Below are positions 42,243 to 51,580 of a stretch of 64,000 bases of DNA, piece after piece; the stretch's first letter is position 1; every line of letters starts with the position of its first letter. Under the pieces are notes generated by a model. That model was not told the origin of the DNA, made no database searches, and saw only the letters and a program-made list of their open reading frames with translations. Position numbers and translations under genes: made by a program. The stretch is from assembly GCA_022799355.1 (NCBI GenBank), contig JAAWOG010000001.1, positions 1 through 64,000 on the forward strand, written 5' to 3'. Origin of the DNA: Lachnospiraceae bacterium (lineage in GTDB: Bacteria; Bacillota; Clostridia; Lachnospirales; Lachnospiraceae).

Positions 42243-43385
42243 TTATCCTCTGTATGCCTTTACAAAAAGTTCCTTAAACTGATCCGCGTCCGGAATAACA
42301 GGATTTGTTTTTGTACATCCGTCTGCGGCAGCCGCTTTTGCCATATCGTCCAAAAGTTCCATAAAACGCGCTTCCTCATCTATCACTTCTTTCAGCGCTC
42401 CGGGAATCCCGACTTTTTTGTTCAGATCCCTTACACTCTCCGCCAGATTGCTGCTCCCGATAGATTCCGCAAAATCCGCATAGGCTTTCCTTGCATATTC
42501 CTCCCCTTCATTAAACTCCATGATATAAGGAAGAAGGATCGCATCTGCCAGTCCGTGCGCAATGTGGAAATAACTGCCTAGCGTATGCGCCATGGAATGC
42601 ACAATACCAAGGGACACATTGGTAAACGCCATACCTGCCACCATGGAAGCATTAACCATTATCTCCCTTGCCTTTAGGTCCTGCCCGTTCTCATATGCGG
42701 CCGGAAGCCATTTCATAATATCCTGCGCTGCCTTGACCGCCAGAATATTACTCAGATAATTACCTCTCTGTGACACAAGCGCTTCCAGAGCGTGAGTCAG
42801 CGCGTCCATACCTGTCTCAGCCGTGATATGCGGGGGCATGGATGCCGTAACCTCCGGATCGCAGATTGCAATGTCCGGCATCATCTCCATATTCCCCAGT
42901 CCCTGTTTCATCCCGTTTTCATCGGTAATCACAACGGAACGTGACACCTCACTGGCCGTACCGCTGGTAGACGGGATACAGCAGAACCTTGCCCTCTCAC
43001 GCAGTTTCGGGAAGGGATTGGGCGGAAAAATATCGGCAAGATTTTCCAGTTCCGGATGCTCGTAGTATATCCACATCGTCTTTGCCGCATCCATCACGGA
43101 ACCCCCGCCCAGAGCGACGATCAGATCCGGCTCAAAACCTTTCATTTCCTCCGCGCCCCGTTTTACCGTTGCAAAATGTGGATCCGGCTCCACACCGGAG
43201 ATCACCATGACATCTGCCCCGCTCTCCGCGAAATAATCTTTCACTTTATCCAGAATACCGCTTTTTATCATGCTCGAGCCGCCGATCACAATCGACACCC
43301 TCTTATACGGCATTGTTTTAATATATGCCAGGCATCCTTCACCGAACATAAGCTCGCTGCCCGCCAGTTTCATTGGTCTCATCAT
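42243..43385 (-). CDS. Iron-containing alcohol dehydrogenase family protein
   Basis: 380 residues from MMRPMKLAGSELMFG (ATG 43385). Type III ADH: the NAD-binding part has ALGGGSVMDAAK, and the C-terminal helical domain has the metal ligands in GMDALTHALEALVS (Asp, His), GIVHSMAHTLGSYFHIAHG (His residues). It interconverts an aldehyde or ketone and an alcohol. Its place between two TIM-barrel enzymes suggests it removes an aldehyde product of sugar cleavage. Confidence 0.9.
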   Translation of the reverse strand: MMRPMKLAGSELMFGEGCLAYIKTMPYKRVSIVIGGSSMIKSGILDKVKDYFAESGADVMVISGVEPDPHFATVKRGAEEMKGFEPDLIVALGGGSVMDAAKTMWIYYEHPELENLADIFPPNPFPKLRERARFCCIPSTSGTASEVSRSVVITDENGMKQGLGNMEMMPDIAICDPEVTASMPPHITAETGMDALTHALEALVSQRGNYLSNILAVKAAQDIMKWLPAAYENGQDLKAREIMVNASMVAGMAFTNVSLGIVHSMAHTLGSYFHIAHGLADAILLPYIMEFNEGEEYARKAYADFAESIGSSNLAESVRDLNKKVGIPGALKEVIDEEARFMELLDDMAKAAAADGCTKTNPVIPDADQFKELFVKAYRG

Positions 43386-43485
43386 AATCTTTTCTTTCTC
43401 CTTTTTCTTTCCTGTTTGCCGCCGCCCTGAATACACCGTATGGGACGCGGCTCCTGCCGAAGCATATACTCCGGCATATGTTATA

Positions 43486-44271
43486 TTACAACGCTTCCAT
43501 CACTTCCCGCACCAGATCGTAGTCGATAGGGTTTGTCAGGACGCCGCCCTTTTTCAGGCTGGAACCGATAATACAACCGTCCGCGATCTGAAGCTGCTCA
43601 TGAATATTGTTATGATTTACGCCGCTTCCCGCAAGAACCGGAACATTCACTACTTTCCGTACCCGTTTCAGCATATCAATAGGCGTCTCCGCTCCGATCA
43701 CCGCACCGGTCACAATAATAGCGTCCGCCCCGTTTGAAACGGCATCCTTCGCGCTCATTTCCACCGTGATCCGGGGATTCAGCATATTGGCATGTTTCAC
43801 CTGCACATCTGCCAGTATTTTCACATGCTCCAGGTTCATGGCTTTCCGATAGTTCATACACTTTCTTGCGCAGGGATAGATAATACCGTCGGAAAACAAT
43901 ACGGTATCCACATACACCGGAACACGGATAAAGTCCGCCCCGCATATGCCTGCAATGGCTAACGATGCCTCACAGTCATTGAACGCCGCATCGATTCCAA
44001 TGGGAATTTTTACCACCTCCCCCACAGCCGCAGCCGCAGCGGTCAGCGCCGCAATCTGCGCTTTATCGAGAAGGGCGGAAAACGGAGTATCCCCCATATT
44101 TTCCACGATAACCGCATCTACACCCGCTCTCTCCAGTGTCTTTGCATCCTGCACCGCCTGATCAATGATTTTACGGTAATCTCCGGAAAACCCACAGGTT
44201 CCCGGAAGCGGAAGGCAATGTACCATTCCAATGACAGTCTGAGAACCCTTTGTTAAAATTGTTTTACTCAT
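43486..44271 (-). CDS. BtpA/SgcQ-family TIM-barrel protein
   Basis: 261 residues. GMVHCLPLPG at the start, DAVIVENMGDTPF, GIDAAFNDCEASLAIAG, ADFIRVPVYVD and the phosphate-site-like VLAGSGVNHNNI and GCIIGSSLKKGG are typical of the BtpA family. The chemistry of the family is not settled; the fold suggests a phosphate-bearing substrate. It overlaps the phosphorylase gene by 4 bases (ATGA), so the two act together. Confidence 0.88.
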   Translation of the reverse strand: MSKTILTKGSQTVIGMVHCLPLPGTCGFSGDYRKIIDQAVQDAKTLERAGVDAVIVENMGDTPFSALLDKAQIAALTAAAAAVGEVVKIPIGIDAAFNDCEASLAIAGICGADFIRVPVYVDTVLFSDGIIYPCARKCMNYRKAMNLEHVKILADVQVKHANMLNPRITVEMSAKDAVSNGADAIIVTGAVIGAETPIDMLKRVRKVVNVPVLAGSGVNHNNIHEQLQIADGCIIGSSLKKGGVLTNPIDYDLVREVMEAL

Positions 44272-45032
44272 AGCGACTCCTTTCCAAACTTCATATGGTA
44301 ATTATAAATTCCTTCCAGCGCGGTTCTGCACAGAAGATCCTCAGCATCCGTGCGCGCCTGCCCCTCCAGAACTTTTTTCAGATTTTCCAGAACCGTGGTC
44401 ATTGTCACAACGCAGGTTTTCACCCCCATCAGTCTTCCCAATGTCATCATGCAGGAAGATTCCATATCGATACCTGTCACATGAAGTTTTTTCAGTTCCT
44501 CAAAAACAGGCGCCATATTCCTTCCCGATTCCAGGGAAAATCCGGAATCATGCATCTGGCTGTAGAAACCGTCCATCGTACAGTTGATCCCGTTCACATA
44601 CTCCGCTCCCATCTGACGCACTGTCTCGTTCATGATGTTCAGTAGTTCAATATCCGCTACTGCCGGATAGGACATCTCCACATATGTAGCGCTTGTCTTC
44701 TCCCTCCTCATGGCTGCTACCGGAATAATAAATTTTCCGAGCATATCATCCTGCAGCGCCATGACCGTTCCCATACGAACCGCCACCTTCATGCCCGCCT
44801 CGTACATCTCCTCCATGGCAATGGCCGCAGTGGGCGCCCCCATACCGGTGGAGGACGCTGTGATGCGCACCCCTTTGTAGGTACCCGTATATGTATTGAA
44901 CTCCCGTTTAAACGCTACCTTCTGTGGATGATCAAGATACTGTTTTACCACTTCCACTCTCCAGGGATCCCCGGAAAATATCACATATTCCGCAACATTC
45001 TCCTTATCCACTCCCATATATAATGTTGACAT
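44268..45032 (-). CDS. Nucleoside phosphorylase, NP-I (uridine/purine) family
   Basis: 254 residues. Phosphate-binding SGDPWRVE (20-27), STGMGAPTAAI, the RMGT strand and the ribose/base motif GIDMESS are present, with the base-specificity loop reading TVLENLKKVL. It splits a nucleoside with phosphate to a base and a pentose 1-phosphate. Residues around the base site do not clearly say uridine, inosine or another base. It follows the PfkB gene. Confidence 0.9.
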   Translation of the reverse strand: MSTLYMGVDKENVAEYVIFSGDPWRVEVVKQYLDHPQKVAFKREFNTYTGTYKGVRITASSTGMGAPTAAIAMEEMYEAGMKVAVRMGTVMALQDDMLGKFIIPVAAMRREKTSATYVEMSYPAVADIELLNIMNETVRQMGAEYVNGINCTMDGFYSQMHDSGFSLESGRNMAPVFEELKKLHVTGIDMESSCMMTLGRLMGVKTCVVTMTTVLENLKKVLEGQARTDAEDLLCRTALEGIYNYHMKFGKESL

Positions 45033-45074
45033 TTTTTACCTCCTGTCTTAAGTTAAACAGCTAACTGTTATTTG

Positions 45075-46013
45075 TTATTCCAATTCTTCCGCCTTCGCCT
45101 CCAGCTCCTTCGCAGAGGGAATATTCGTGCAGCACCCCACCGCCTGAATTACAAAAGAGGCAAGCGCTGTCCCCAGCTTGCAGCAGGTTTCCACTTCCCG
45201 CCCCTGCAGGTATCCGTACATAAAACCAGAGATATAGGCATCTCCGGAACCGGTAGCATCCACCACCCGGCCTACTTTACAGATGCCGATCCTGTGTTCC
45301 CTTATCCCGCTCTCCGTCTTCTCGTAACAGATGCTGCCCTCTTTTCCAAGAGTTGTGACAAGGATCCGCACTTTTCCGATGTCAAACAATTTTTCAATTG
45401 TTTCACAGCCAAACAGTTTTTCTATGATTGCCCGTTCCACCTCATTGGTAAAAATAATCCGGCTTTCCTGCAGCAGTTCTTTTAAAAACGGCTCTGGAAA
45501 CGCATCGAAATCATCTTTCATGCCAAATACCAGCGGTACACCCGCTTTTTTACAGCACTCCACAAAATACCGGTTATCCGGTTCGCTTGCCACCGTCACC
45601 ACACCGTATCCGGCATCCTTAAAATATTCTTCCGGAATCGGAGCCGCATACTTTTTATCCATGGAGCCCGGATAATAGATCGTAATATGATCGTTGTTAT
45701 TATCCTGAAGCAGGTAACAGGTGGATGTTGCTTCCCCGGAAAGCACCTTCGTCCCCTCAAGCGGCACACCCGCCTCCTCCAGAAAATGCCTGAATCCGAT
45801 TTCCTCCCAGTCCTCTCCTACCCGTAAAATTGGCATCGCCTTCCTTCCCAGCCTGCACAGCGCCGCTGCAATATTTACGGAGCAGCCACCATACTGAATC
45901 TTTGTATTATCCGCATTTGTGACAATGGATGTATAACCGATTCGGGCGGGAGAAGCTATTCTTATAATGCGGTCCATGCTCACATAACCGCTTGTCAATA
46001 CATCGTATTTCAT
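45075..46013 (-). CDS. PfkB-family sugar or nucleoside kinase
   Basis: 312 residues with AGGAG before the ATG. Ribokinase-like fold: the early GGCSVNIAAALCRLG motif binds the sugar, and DATGSGDAYISGFMYGYL is the C-terminal anion hole with the catalytic Asp. It phosphorylates a sugar or nucleoside. There is a gap of 86 bases to the hydrolase gene upstream, with nothing special seen in it. Confidence 0.9.
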   Translation of the reverse strand: MKYDVLTSGYVSMDRIIRIASPARIGYTSIVTNADNTKIQYGGCSVNIAAALCRLGRKAMPILRVGEDWEEIGFRHFLEEAGVPLEGTKVLSGEATSTCYLLQDNNNDHITIYYPGSMDKKYAAPIPEEYFKDAGYGVVTVASEPDNRYFVECCKKAGVPLVFGMKDDFDAFPEPFLKELLQESRIIFTNEVERAIIEKLFGCETIEKLFDIGKVRILVTTLGKEGSICYEKTESGIREHRIGICKVGRVVDATGSGDAYISGFMYGYLQGREVETCCKLGTALASFVIQAVGCCTNIPSAKELEAKAEELE

Positions 46014-46099
46014 ATCGTTCTCCTATTCCGGTCCCCGCCTCCCCTTGCTCCTGTTCAGCGGGAACTCTCCAAATACGCCGTTCATGCGTTCCTGCCGCT

Positions 46100-46666
46100 T
46101 TACAATTCTCCGGCCTCCAGTTTTGCAAACAGTTCTTCACTGTCCATAACCTGCCCCAGATATTTCCCGATATCCTCCAGATGAACCTGCTGCACTGTCT
46201 CCGAATTTGTCGCAACGCAGTCGCTTAGCACAATGCCGTTATAATCCAGATAAAAGGCATCTGTGACAGTGGCACGGATACAGCAGTTGGTCTTTGTCCC
46301 CACAATGATCAGATTCTCAATATGGTTCTCTCTGAGGACAAGGTCCAGGTCCGTTCCGAAAAATCCGCTGTAGCGGCGCTTTCTGATAACATAATCCTTC
46401 TTTTCATCCACCGGAAGCATCGGATCGATCTCGATACCGGGCGTTCCCTCCATACAGTTCGGACGCATGGATGTAATCCGCCTGTCCATCTTATCTTTCC
46501 GGTTGCAGTGCTGCAGAAAAACGATCAGGCAGCCCTGCTTTCTGCACCTGTCCAGAACCTTTCGGATTTTCGGCAGTACCTCCCTGTTCTGCGGGTAGAA
46601 AACAAGCCCTTCGGGATCCGTAAAATCCTTTACCATGTCTACAATTAAAAGCGCTGTCTTATTCAT
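46100..46666 (-). CDS. Isochorismatase-like cysteine hydrolase
   Basis: 188 residues; the ATG at 46666 has GAGAGG 9 bases upstream (a TTG two codons earlier is possible). The catalytic triad is in place: Asp in LLIVDMVKDF, Lys in RKRRYSGFFGTDL and Cys in VGTKTNCCIRATVTDA. Family members include nicotinamidase, ureidoacrylate and N-carbamoyl hydrolases. In a nucleoside operon the likely target is an amide or ureide derived from the base. It overlaps nothing but follows the permease by 2 bases. Confidence 0.88.
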   Translation of the reverse strand: MNKTALLIVDMVKDFTDPEGLVFYPQNREVLPKIRKVLDRCRKQGCLIVFLQHCNRKDKMDRRITSMRPNCMEGTPGIEIDPMLPVDEKKDYVIRKRRYSGFFGTDLDLVLRENHIENLIIVGTKTNCCIRATVTDAFYLDYNGIVLSDCVATNSETVQQVHLEDIGKYLGQVMDSEELFAKLEAGEL

Positions 46667-46668
46667 AG

Positions 46669-47574
46669 TCAAAAGCCTCTCACTTTCACGTTTTTATGCT
46701 TTACAAAAGATGCAGCCGCAAGCACCGCGATCATCAAAATATACGGAAAACAGTCAAACAGCCCTGCCGCGTTTCCGGCATATACGCTCAGATTGATTGC
46801 CAGCGACCTCGACATCCCAAACAGAATCGCGTAGACTGCGGACTGAACCGGTTTGCCCCGGCCGCAGTAGATCGCCGCAATCGCGATAAACCCTCTGCCC
46901 GCCACCATATCGTTAGTAAACAGCCCAAGGCGTTCCAGGGAAAGGTTCATACCGCCCAGCGCACAGCCCACGGCGCCGATCAAAATCGCCGCGTATTTGT
47001 AAAAATCCGTGTGGAGCCCGATAGCTTTTGCCGCTTCTTCACTCTCGCCTACAACCCGGACATAAATGCCGAATTTCGTGTGGTACATCAGCACATACAT
47101 AAGAAAGATCATGATAAAGCTGATATAGGTAATGATCGGATGCCCACTCAGTATACTTCCCAAAATCGGAATTTTCCCGATAATCGGGATATTGATTTTC
47201 AATGCGTTCAAATCGAAATTCTCCAGAATAATATTTGAGGAGTTCAGCATAACCAGTACAAACCCTGCCACCGCCGTGGATATCATGTTGACGGCAAGGC
47301 CTATGATAATGACATTTCCTTTCATCGTTACACCCAGAAACGCGAAAATATACCCGTAAAGCAGCGTGGAACCCACCGCAAGAAGCAGTGTGACCAGCAT
47401 GTTACCCGTAAAATAATAGCTGAGGATCGACACAAAGGCACCGTTTAACATCATGCCTTCAAGCGCAATGTTCAACACATTCGCCTTGTAGGCAAACATA
47501 CCTCCAAGCACGCACAAAATAATCGGTGCGCTGTGATAAATACAATCATAGAGAATACTTTCCAACAATTGCAT
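46669..47574 (-). CDS. Nucleoside-type ABC permease (NupQ/YufQ-like)
   Basis: 301 residues from MQLLESILYDCIYHSAP (ATG 47574, two bases after the first permease's stop). Eight or so membrane segments; NIALEGMMLNGAF is the BPD_transp_2 signature, and the ATPase-contact loop is RVVGESEEAAKAIGL. It forms a heterodimer with the other permease. Confidence 0.92.
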   Translation of the reverse strand: MQLLESILYDCIYHSAPIILCVLGGMFAYKANVLNIALEGMMLNGAFVSILSYYFTGNMLVTLLLAVGSTLLYGYIFAFLGVTMKGNVIIIGLAVNMISTAVAGFVLVMLNSSNIILENFDLNALKINIPIIGKIPILGSILSGHPIITYISFIMIFLMYVLMYHTKFGIYVRVVGESEEAAKAIGLHTDFYKYAAILIGAVGCALGGMNLSLERLGLFTNDMVAGRGFIAIAAIYCGRGKPVQSAVYAILFGMSRSLAINLSVYAGNAAGLFDCFPYILMIAVLAAASFVKHKNVKVRGF

Positions 47575-47575
47575 A

Positions 47576-48640
47576 TTATGCCTCCTTTCTCTTTTTGCCG
47601 CTCTTTGCAAGGTGAACTCTTTCCCCGATAAACTTCACGGCAAGAAACAGCACGATCAGCCCCTGAATCAGAGATACGATCTCCTTGGGCACATTTGTAT
47701 ACATATTGATGCTGTCCGCACCGGTTTTCAGTCCGGCATAAAAGATTGCCGCGATCAAGATGCCAAGGGGATCATGGCCGCCCATAAGGGCGATCAGCAT
47801 ACCGTCCCAGCCCAGCCCCGGACTTCCCGAAAAAGTGAGTGTATACCGATACTGGTCTTCCATCATCCAGCCCGCTCCTGCGATACCTGCCAACGCACCG
47901 GAGATCGCCATAATAATGATAATCTTTCTACCTACGTTCATGCCCACCGCTTCGGCAAACTCAAAATTCTTTCCCATTGCCGTCACTTCATAGCCAAGCC
48001 TGGAACGTTTCATAACAATCCACATGATGATCAGAAAAAGCAGCACCACAAAAAAGAAAGCCGTCAATCTGGATTTACCAAAAATTCTTACAAACATTGC
48101 CTGGTCGCTCACCACAGGCGTACAGACGTAACCGTTTCCGCTGTCTCTGAACACAGTGGTCGCCAGATACTCCAGCACTTTTGCCAGCGCGTAGTTCATC
48201 ATCATTGTGACAACCATCTCATCCGCCCGGAATTTTACCTTGAGCAGCGCAGCAATCATCGCAAATGCGACACCGCACACCACCGCCACCGCAAAGCATA
48301 TCAGCTTTGTCGGCACAGACGGCAGTCCGGTCAGGTTTGCTCCCACAATTCCCGCAAAAAATGCCCCGATCAGCAGAGATCCTTCCACACCCATATTGTA
48401 AATATTTGCCTTGAATGTGATCGCTATGGCAAGGCCGGTCAGAATCATAGGGCCCGCATAATGAAGCGTATTCTGAAAACCGACACTTGTGAAGAAGGAT
48501 TTCTTCAAAAGAACGCCATAAGCTTCCAACGGGTTTTCCCCGATTGCCACAATGACAACGGCGCCTGCCAAAAATGCCAGAAGCACAGGAATCAGGCAGT
48601 TCAGGAAGCTTCTTACCGCTCCGTTTATCTTCTTATTCAT
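47576..48640 (-). CDS. Nucleoside-type ABC permease (NupP/YufP-like)
   Basis: 354 residues from MNKKINGAVRSFLNC (ATG 48640, GGAGGGGAAG upstream, overlapping the ATPase end by 8 bases). Nine to ten membrane segments, NMGVEGSLLIGAFFAG as the BPD_transp_2 signature and the coupling loop VTAMGKNFEFAEAVGM. It is the longer permease of the BMP-linked transporter. Confidence 0.92.
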   Translation of the reverse strand: MNKKINGAVRSFLNCLIPVLLAFLAGAVVIVAIGENPLEAYGVLLKKSFFTSVGFQNTLHYAGPMILTGLAIAITFKANIYNMGVEGSLLIGAFFAGIVGANLTGLPSVPTKLICFAVAVVCGVAFAMIAALLKVKFRADEMVVTMMMNYALAKVLEYLATTVFRDSGNGYVCTPVVSDQAMFVRIFGKSRLTAFFFVVLLFLIIMWIVMKRSRLGYEVTAMGKNFEFAEAVGMNVGRKIIIIMAISGALAGIAGAGWMMEDQYRYTLTFSGSPGLGWDGMLIALMGGHDPLGILIAAIFYAGLKTGADSINMYTNVPKEIVSLIQGLIVLFLAVKFIGERVHLAKSGKKRKEA

Positions 48641-50177
48641 CCTCTTCCCCTCCTTCTTCACGGATGCCCGCCATCAGCAGTCCGACCTTCATCATATCCA
48701 CGTCCTTAGGCGCGATCTCACCGGAGATTTTTCCCTTATGCATCACGATAACCCGGTCGGACAGGCTCATGATCTCCGACAGTTCGCTGGAGATCAAAAT
48801 AACCGCGTTCCCTTTATTCCTGTACTGCAACAGTTGTTTATGTATAAACTCAATGGAGCCGATATCAACGCCCCTGGTAGGCTGGCAGGCGATCAGCAGG
48901 TCAGGCCCCGCCGCCAGTTCTCTTGCCACAATGATCTTCTGCGCATTACCGCCGGAAAGAGAGGATACGTTTCCCTCAATGTCACCCACACGAATATCAA
49001 ATTCTTTCACGGCGCGGTCCCTTTTTTGATTGATTTTCTTTCGGTTTAATATGCCCAGACGACATATTTCGGCATCGCCGTGATATCCTGCAATACAGTT
49101 ATCGCCAATGCTCATGGAACGGCACAGACCCTGTGCAAAACGGTCTTCCGGAATAATGCCCATTCCCTTTTTGCGGAGCTCATCAGGCCACATTCCTGTA
49201 ACATCCTCTCCTTTAAAAATGATTCTCCCCGCAGTCGTCTCCATCAGCCCGCTGATAATCTTCACCAGTTCGCTCTGACCGTTGCCTTCAACGCCCGCAA
49301 TACCCAGAACCTCACCCCGTCTGACCGTAAAGGATACATCTTTCACACATTCCTTACCGAAAATATTCAGCGTTGTCAGATTTTCAGCCCTGTATACCAC
49401 ATCCTGCTCTTTCGTTTCCTTACGGCTGTTCTCCACGGTCAGCACCACATCTCTGCCTACCATCATCTGTGCAAGTTCCGCCTCGCTGGTATCTTTTGTC
49501 AGCACATTTCCGATTACCCTGCCCTGCTTGATAACCGTCACGCTGTCGGAAACTTCCATCACTTCACGCAGCTTATGGGTAATGACAATGATTGTCTTCC
49601 CCTTCGCTTTCATATCCTTTAAGCTTTTCATCAGCTCGTCCGCTTCCTGGGGAGTCAGTACCGCCGTCGGTTCGTCCAGAATCAGAATATCCACATTTCT
49701 GTACAGCATTTTCAGGGTTTCTACCCTTTGACGGCTCCCCACGGAAATATCTTCTATCTTCTCCATCGGATCCAGCTCAAAATTATACTTTTCAATAACT
49801 TCCGTAACTTTTTCGATTTCTTTCTTTCGATCGACCAGAAATCCGCCTTTCCGCTTTTCTTCAATGCCAAGCATAATGTTCTCATATACCGTCAGGCTGG
49901 GAACCAGTTTAAAGTGCTGATGCACCATGCCGATTCCATGCGCAATCGCATCCACAGGACTTTTCAGTTTCACTTCCCGGCCGCGGATTAAAATTTTCCC
50001 TTCGCTCGGTTCCAAGAGACCATACAACATGTTCATCAATGTCGATTTTCCGGCTCCGTTCTCTCCCACGATACATTTTATCTCCTGTGGCGCCACGGAG
50101 ATACTTATATGGTCATTTGCAGTAAAATCGCCGAATCTTTTCGTCAGATCTATCGTCTGTATCATACTGCTTATCAT
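48633..50177 (-). CDS. Nucleoside-type ABC ATPase with two domains (NupO/YufO-like)
   Basis: 514 residues from MISSMIQTIDLTKRFG (start by position; other ATGs lie 12 bases downstream). First domain: Walker A GENGAGKST, signature ISVGSRQRVE (changed, as usual in this class), Walker B ILILDEPTAVL. Second domain: the P-loop is degenerate (GVEGNGQSE), the signature is LSGGNAQKIIVAREL and the Walker B region is LLIACQPTRGVD. The double domain with a degenerate second site is normal for ribose/nucleoside importers. Confidence 0.92.
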   Translation of the reverse strand: MISSMIQTIDLTKRFGDFTANDHISISVAPQEIKCIVGENGAGKSTLMNMLYGLLEPSEGKILIRGREVKLKSPVDAIAHGIGMVHQHFKLVPSLTVYENIMLGIEEKRKGGFLVDRKKEIEKVTEVIEKYNFELDPMEKIEDISVGSRQRVETLKMLYRNVDILILDEPTAVLTPQEADELMKSLKDMKAKGKTIIVITHKLREVMEVSDSVTVIKQGRVIGNVLTKDTSEAELAQMMVGRDVVLTVENSRKETKEQDVVYRAENLTTLNIFGKECVKDVSFTVRRGEVLGIAGVEGNGQSELVKIISGLMETTAGRIIFKGEDVTGMWPDELRKKGMGIIPEDRFAQGLCRSMSIGDNCIAGYHGDAEICRLGILNRKKINQKRDRAVKEFDIRVGDIEGNVSSLSGGNAQKIIVARELAAGPDLLIACQPTRGVDIGSIEFIHKQLLQYRNKGNAVILISSELSEIMSLSDRVIVMHKGKISGEIAPKDVDMMKVGLLMAGIREEGGEEDE

Positions 50178-50216
50178 ATTACTACGCCCTTTCTGCACTG
50201 TTCTCTTTTAAACCAT

Positions 50217-50244
50217 GAGCCCGTATAGCCATCTATACGGGCTC
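50217..50244. terminator. Hairpin between the binding-protein and ATPase genes
   Basis: Perfect 11-bp stem GAGCCCGTATA/TATACGGGCTC with a 6-base loop and only a short weak T tract. Likely a partial terminator or 3'-end stabiliser that keeps binding-protein mRNA more abundant than the rest. Confidence 0.6.
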
Positions 50245-50287
50245 AGATATCATTTGGTCAGATTCAGGAAGTACATCCTCCGATATC

Positions 50288-51544
50288 TTATTTAAAATTA
50301 ATATTCGGGCAGGATGCCTCGTCAAAGCTGTCACCGTTCTGCTTATTGGTCACTTTGATCGTTCCGTCGCCAATCTTTGCTTCCAGATCCGCCACATAAG
50401 CCAGAATCTCATCCCATTTTGCCTTCGCCTCGTCGGTTGTCTCAAGCGCTGCGCTGAATGTGGCAAGGTCTGTGACGGATGTCGCGCCGCTTGCAAGATC
50501 ATAAACCTGAATCTTGTCCATATCCATGATCGTTCCGCCGGCATAAGCCTCAGCCAGTGTCTTTACGACAACTTTTGTGTTCTTTGTAACGGATGTCAGA
50601 ATATAACCCGGCTGCTGGGCATCTTTGTTCGCATCTACATGAACCGCCAGCTTTTTCACTTCTTTCGCTTTTGAGGCAACGCCGTCGCCAACGGAACCCG
50701 CAACCGTGTAAACCACATTTGCACCGTTGCCGTAATATGTACCGGCTACATTACTTCCTCCCGCCGTATCAGCAAAGCCTGCATCATATTTAGAATAATA
50801 ATCGTAGGTTACACCAAGTTCTTCCGCCACATGCTGCGCTCCTTCAACAAAGCCCACGCCAAATACGGTGATGCCGTCAGAATCCGTAGCGCCGATAAAG
50901 CCCAGTGCCCTTGCTTCCTCCGGAGATGTCAGATCATAACCGTCTCCGAGAAGTACATCCGCATTCTCGTTCACAAGCACGGACAAAGCCCCTGCCAGAT
51001 AAGACGACTCGTTTACATTGTAGAGAACCGATATCACATTGTTATGGATCGCAGCGCCCGCCTCATCCACATTCGGCGTCGCGTTGAATACCACAAAAAC
51101 CGTATCCGGATACTGTTCCGCTATGGGTGCGGCACCTGCTTCTCCGTTTACCAGCGCGTCAAAGTCATATGCCATGGAAAAAATCAGGTTAAATCCGTCC
51201 TCTGCCAAAATGGACAATGTATTTCCGATACTTTCCGTAGGCTCAACAACCTTGTATTCCGCCCCCATTGTATCCGCACATTCTTTGGCGCCTTCCACTG
51301 CGGACTGATTATATCCGTTGTCATTTTGTCCGGACTCATCACACACGATCGCGATCTTCAGATCAGATGCTGCCGAAGCGGCACCATCCCCGCTTTCGTC
51401 TCCGTCTGCCCCTGTTCCGGTATTCTCCGCCGATTCCCCGGCATCCGGCGTTGATGTCTCATCTGCTTCTCCGTTTCCGCAGCCCGTTAAAAGGGATACG
51501 GTGAGAACACAGCCCATTAAAAGCGCCACAAATTTTGATCTCAT
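50288..51544 (-). CDS. BMP-family nucleoside-binding lipoprotein
   Basis: 418 residues. Signal peptide and lipobox LLTGC (Cys22), followed by an Asp/Glu/Ser/Gly-rich linker (about 25-58). The BMP domain starts LKIAIVCDESGQNDNGYNQSAVEGAKE, which has the typical nucleobase-binding region, and includes VVFNATPNVD and ALGFIGATDSDG. PnrA/BmpA-type proteins bind purine or pyrimidine nucleosides. It is long for a BMP protein because of the linker. It follows gntR by 36 bases. Confidence 0.92.
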   Translation of the reverse strand: MRSKFVALLMGCVLTVSLLTGCGNGEADETSTPDAGESAENTGTGADGDESGDGAASAASDLKIAIVCDESGQNDNGYNQSAVEGAKECADTMGAEYKVVEPTESIGNTLSILAEDGFNLIFSMAYDFDALVNGEAGAAPIAEQYPDTVFVVFNATPNVDEAGAAIHNNVISVLYNVNESSYLAGALSVLVNENADVLLGDGYDLTSPEEARALGFIGATDSDGITVFGVGFVEGAQHVAEELGVTYDYYSKYDAGFADTAGGSNVAGTYYGNGANVVYTVAGSVGDGVASKAKEVKKLAVHVDANKDAQQPGYILTSVTKNTKVVVKTLAEAYAGGTIMDMDKIQVYDLASGATSVTDLATFSAALETTDEAKAKWDEILAYVADLEAKIGDGTIKVTNKQNGDSFDEASCPNINFK

Positions 51545-51580
51545 AATTATTTCCTCCTATTTCGGTTTTCAATTGGGAGG

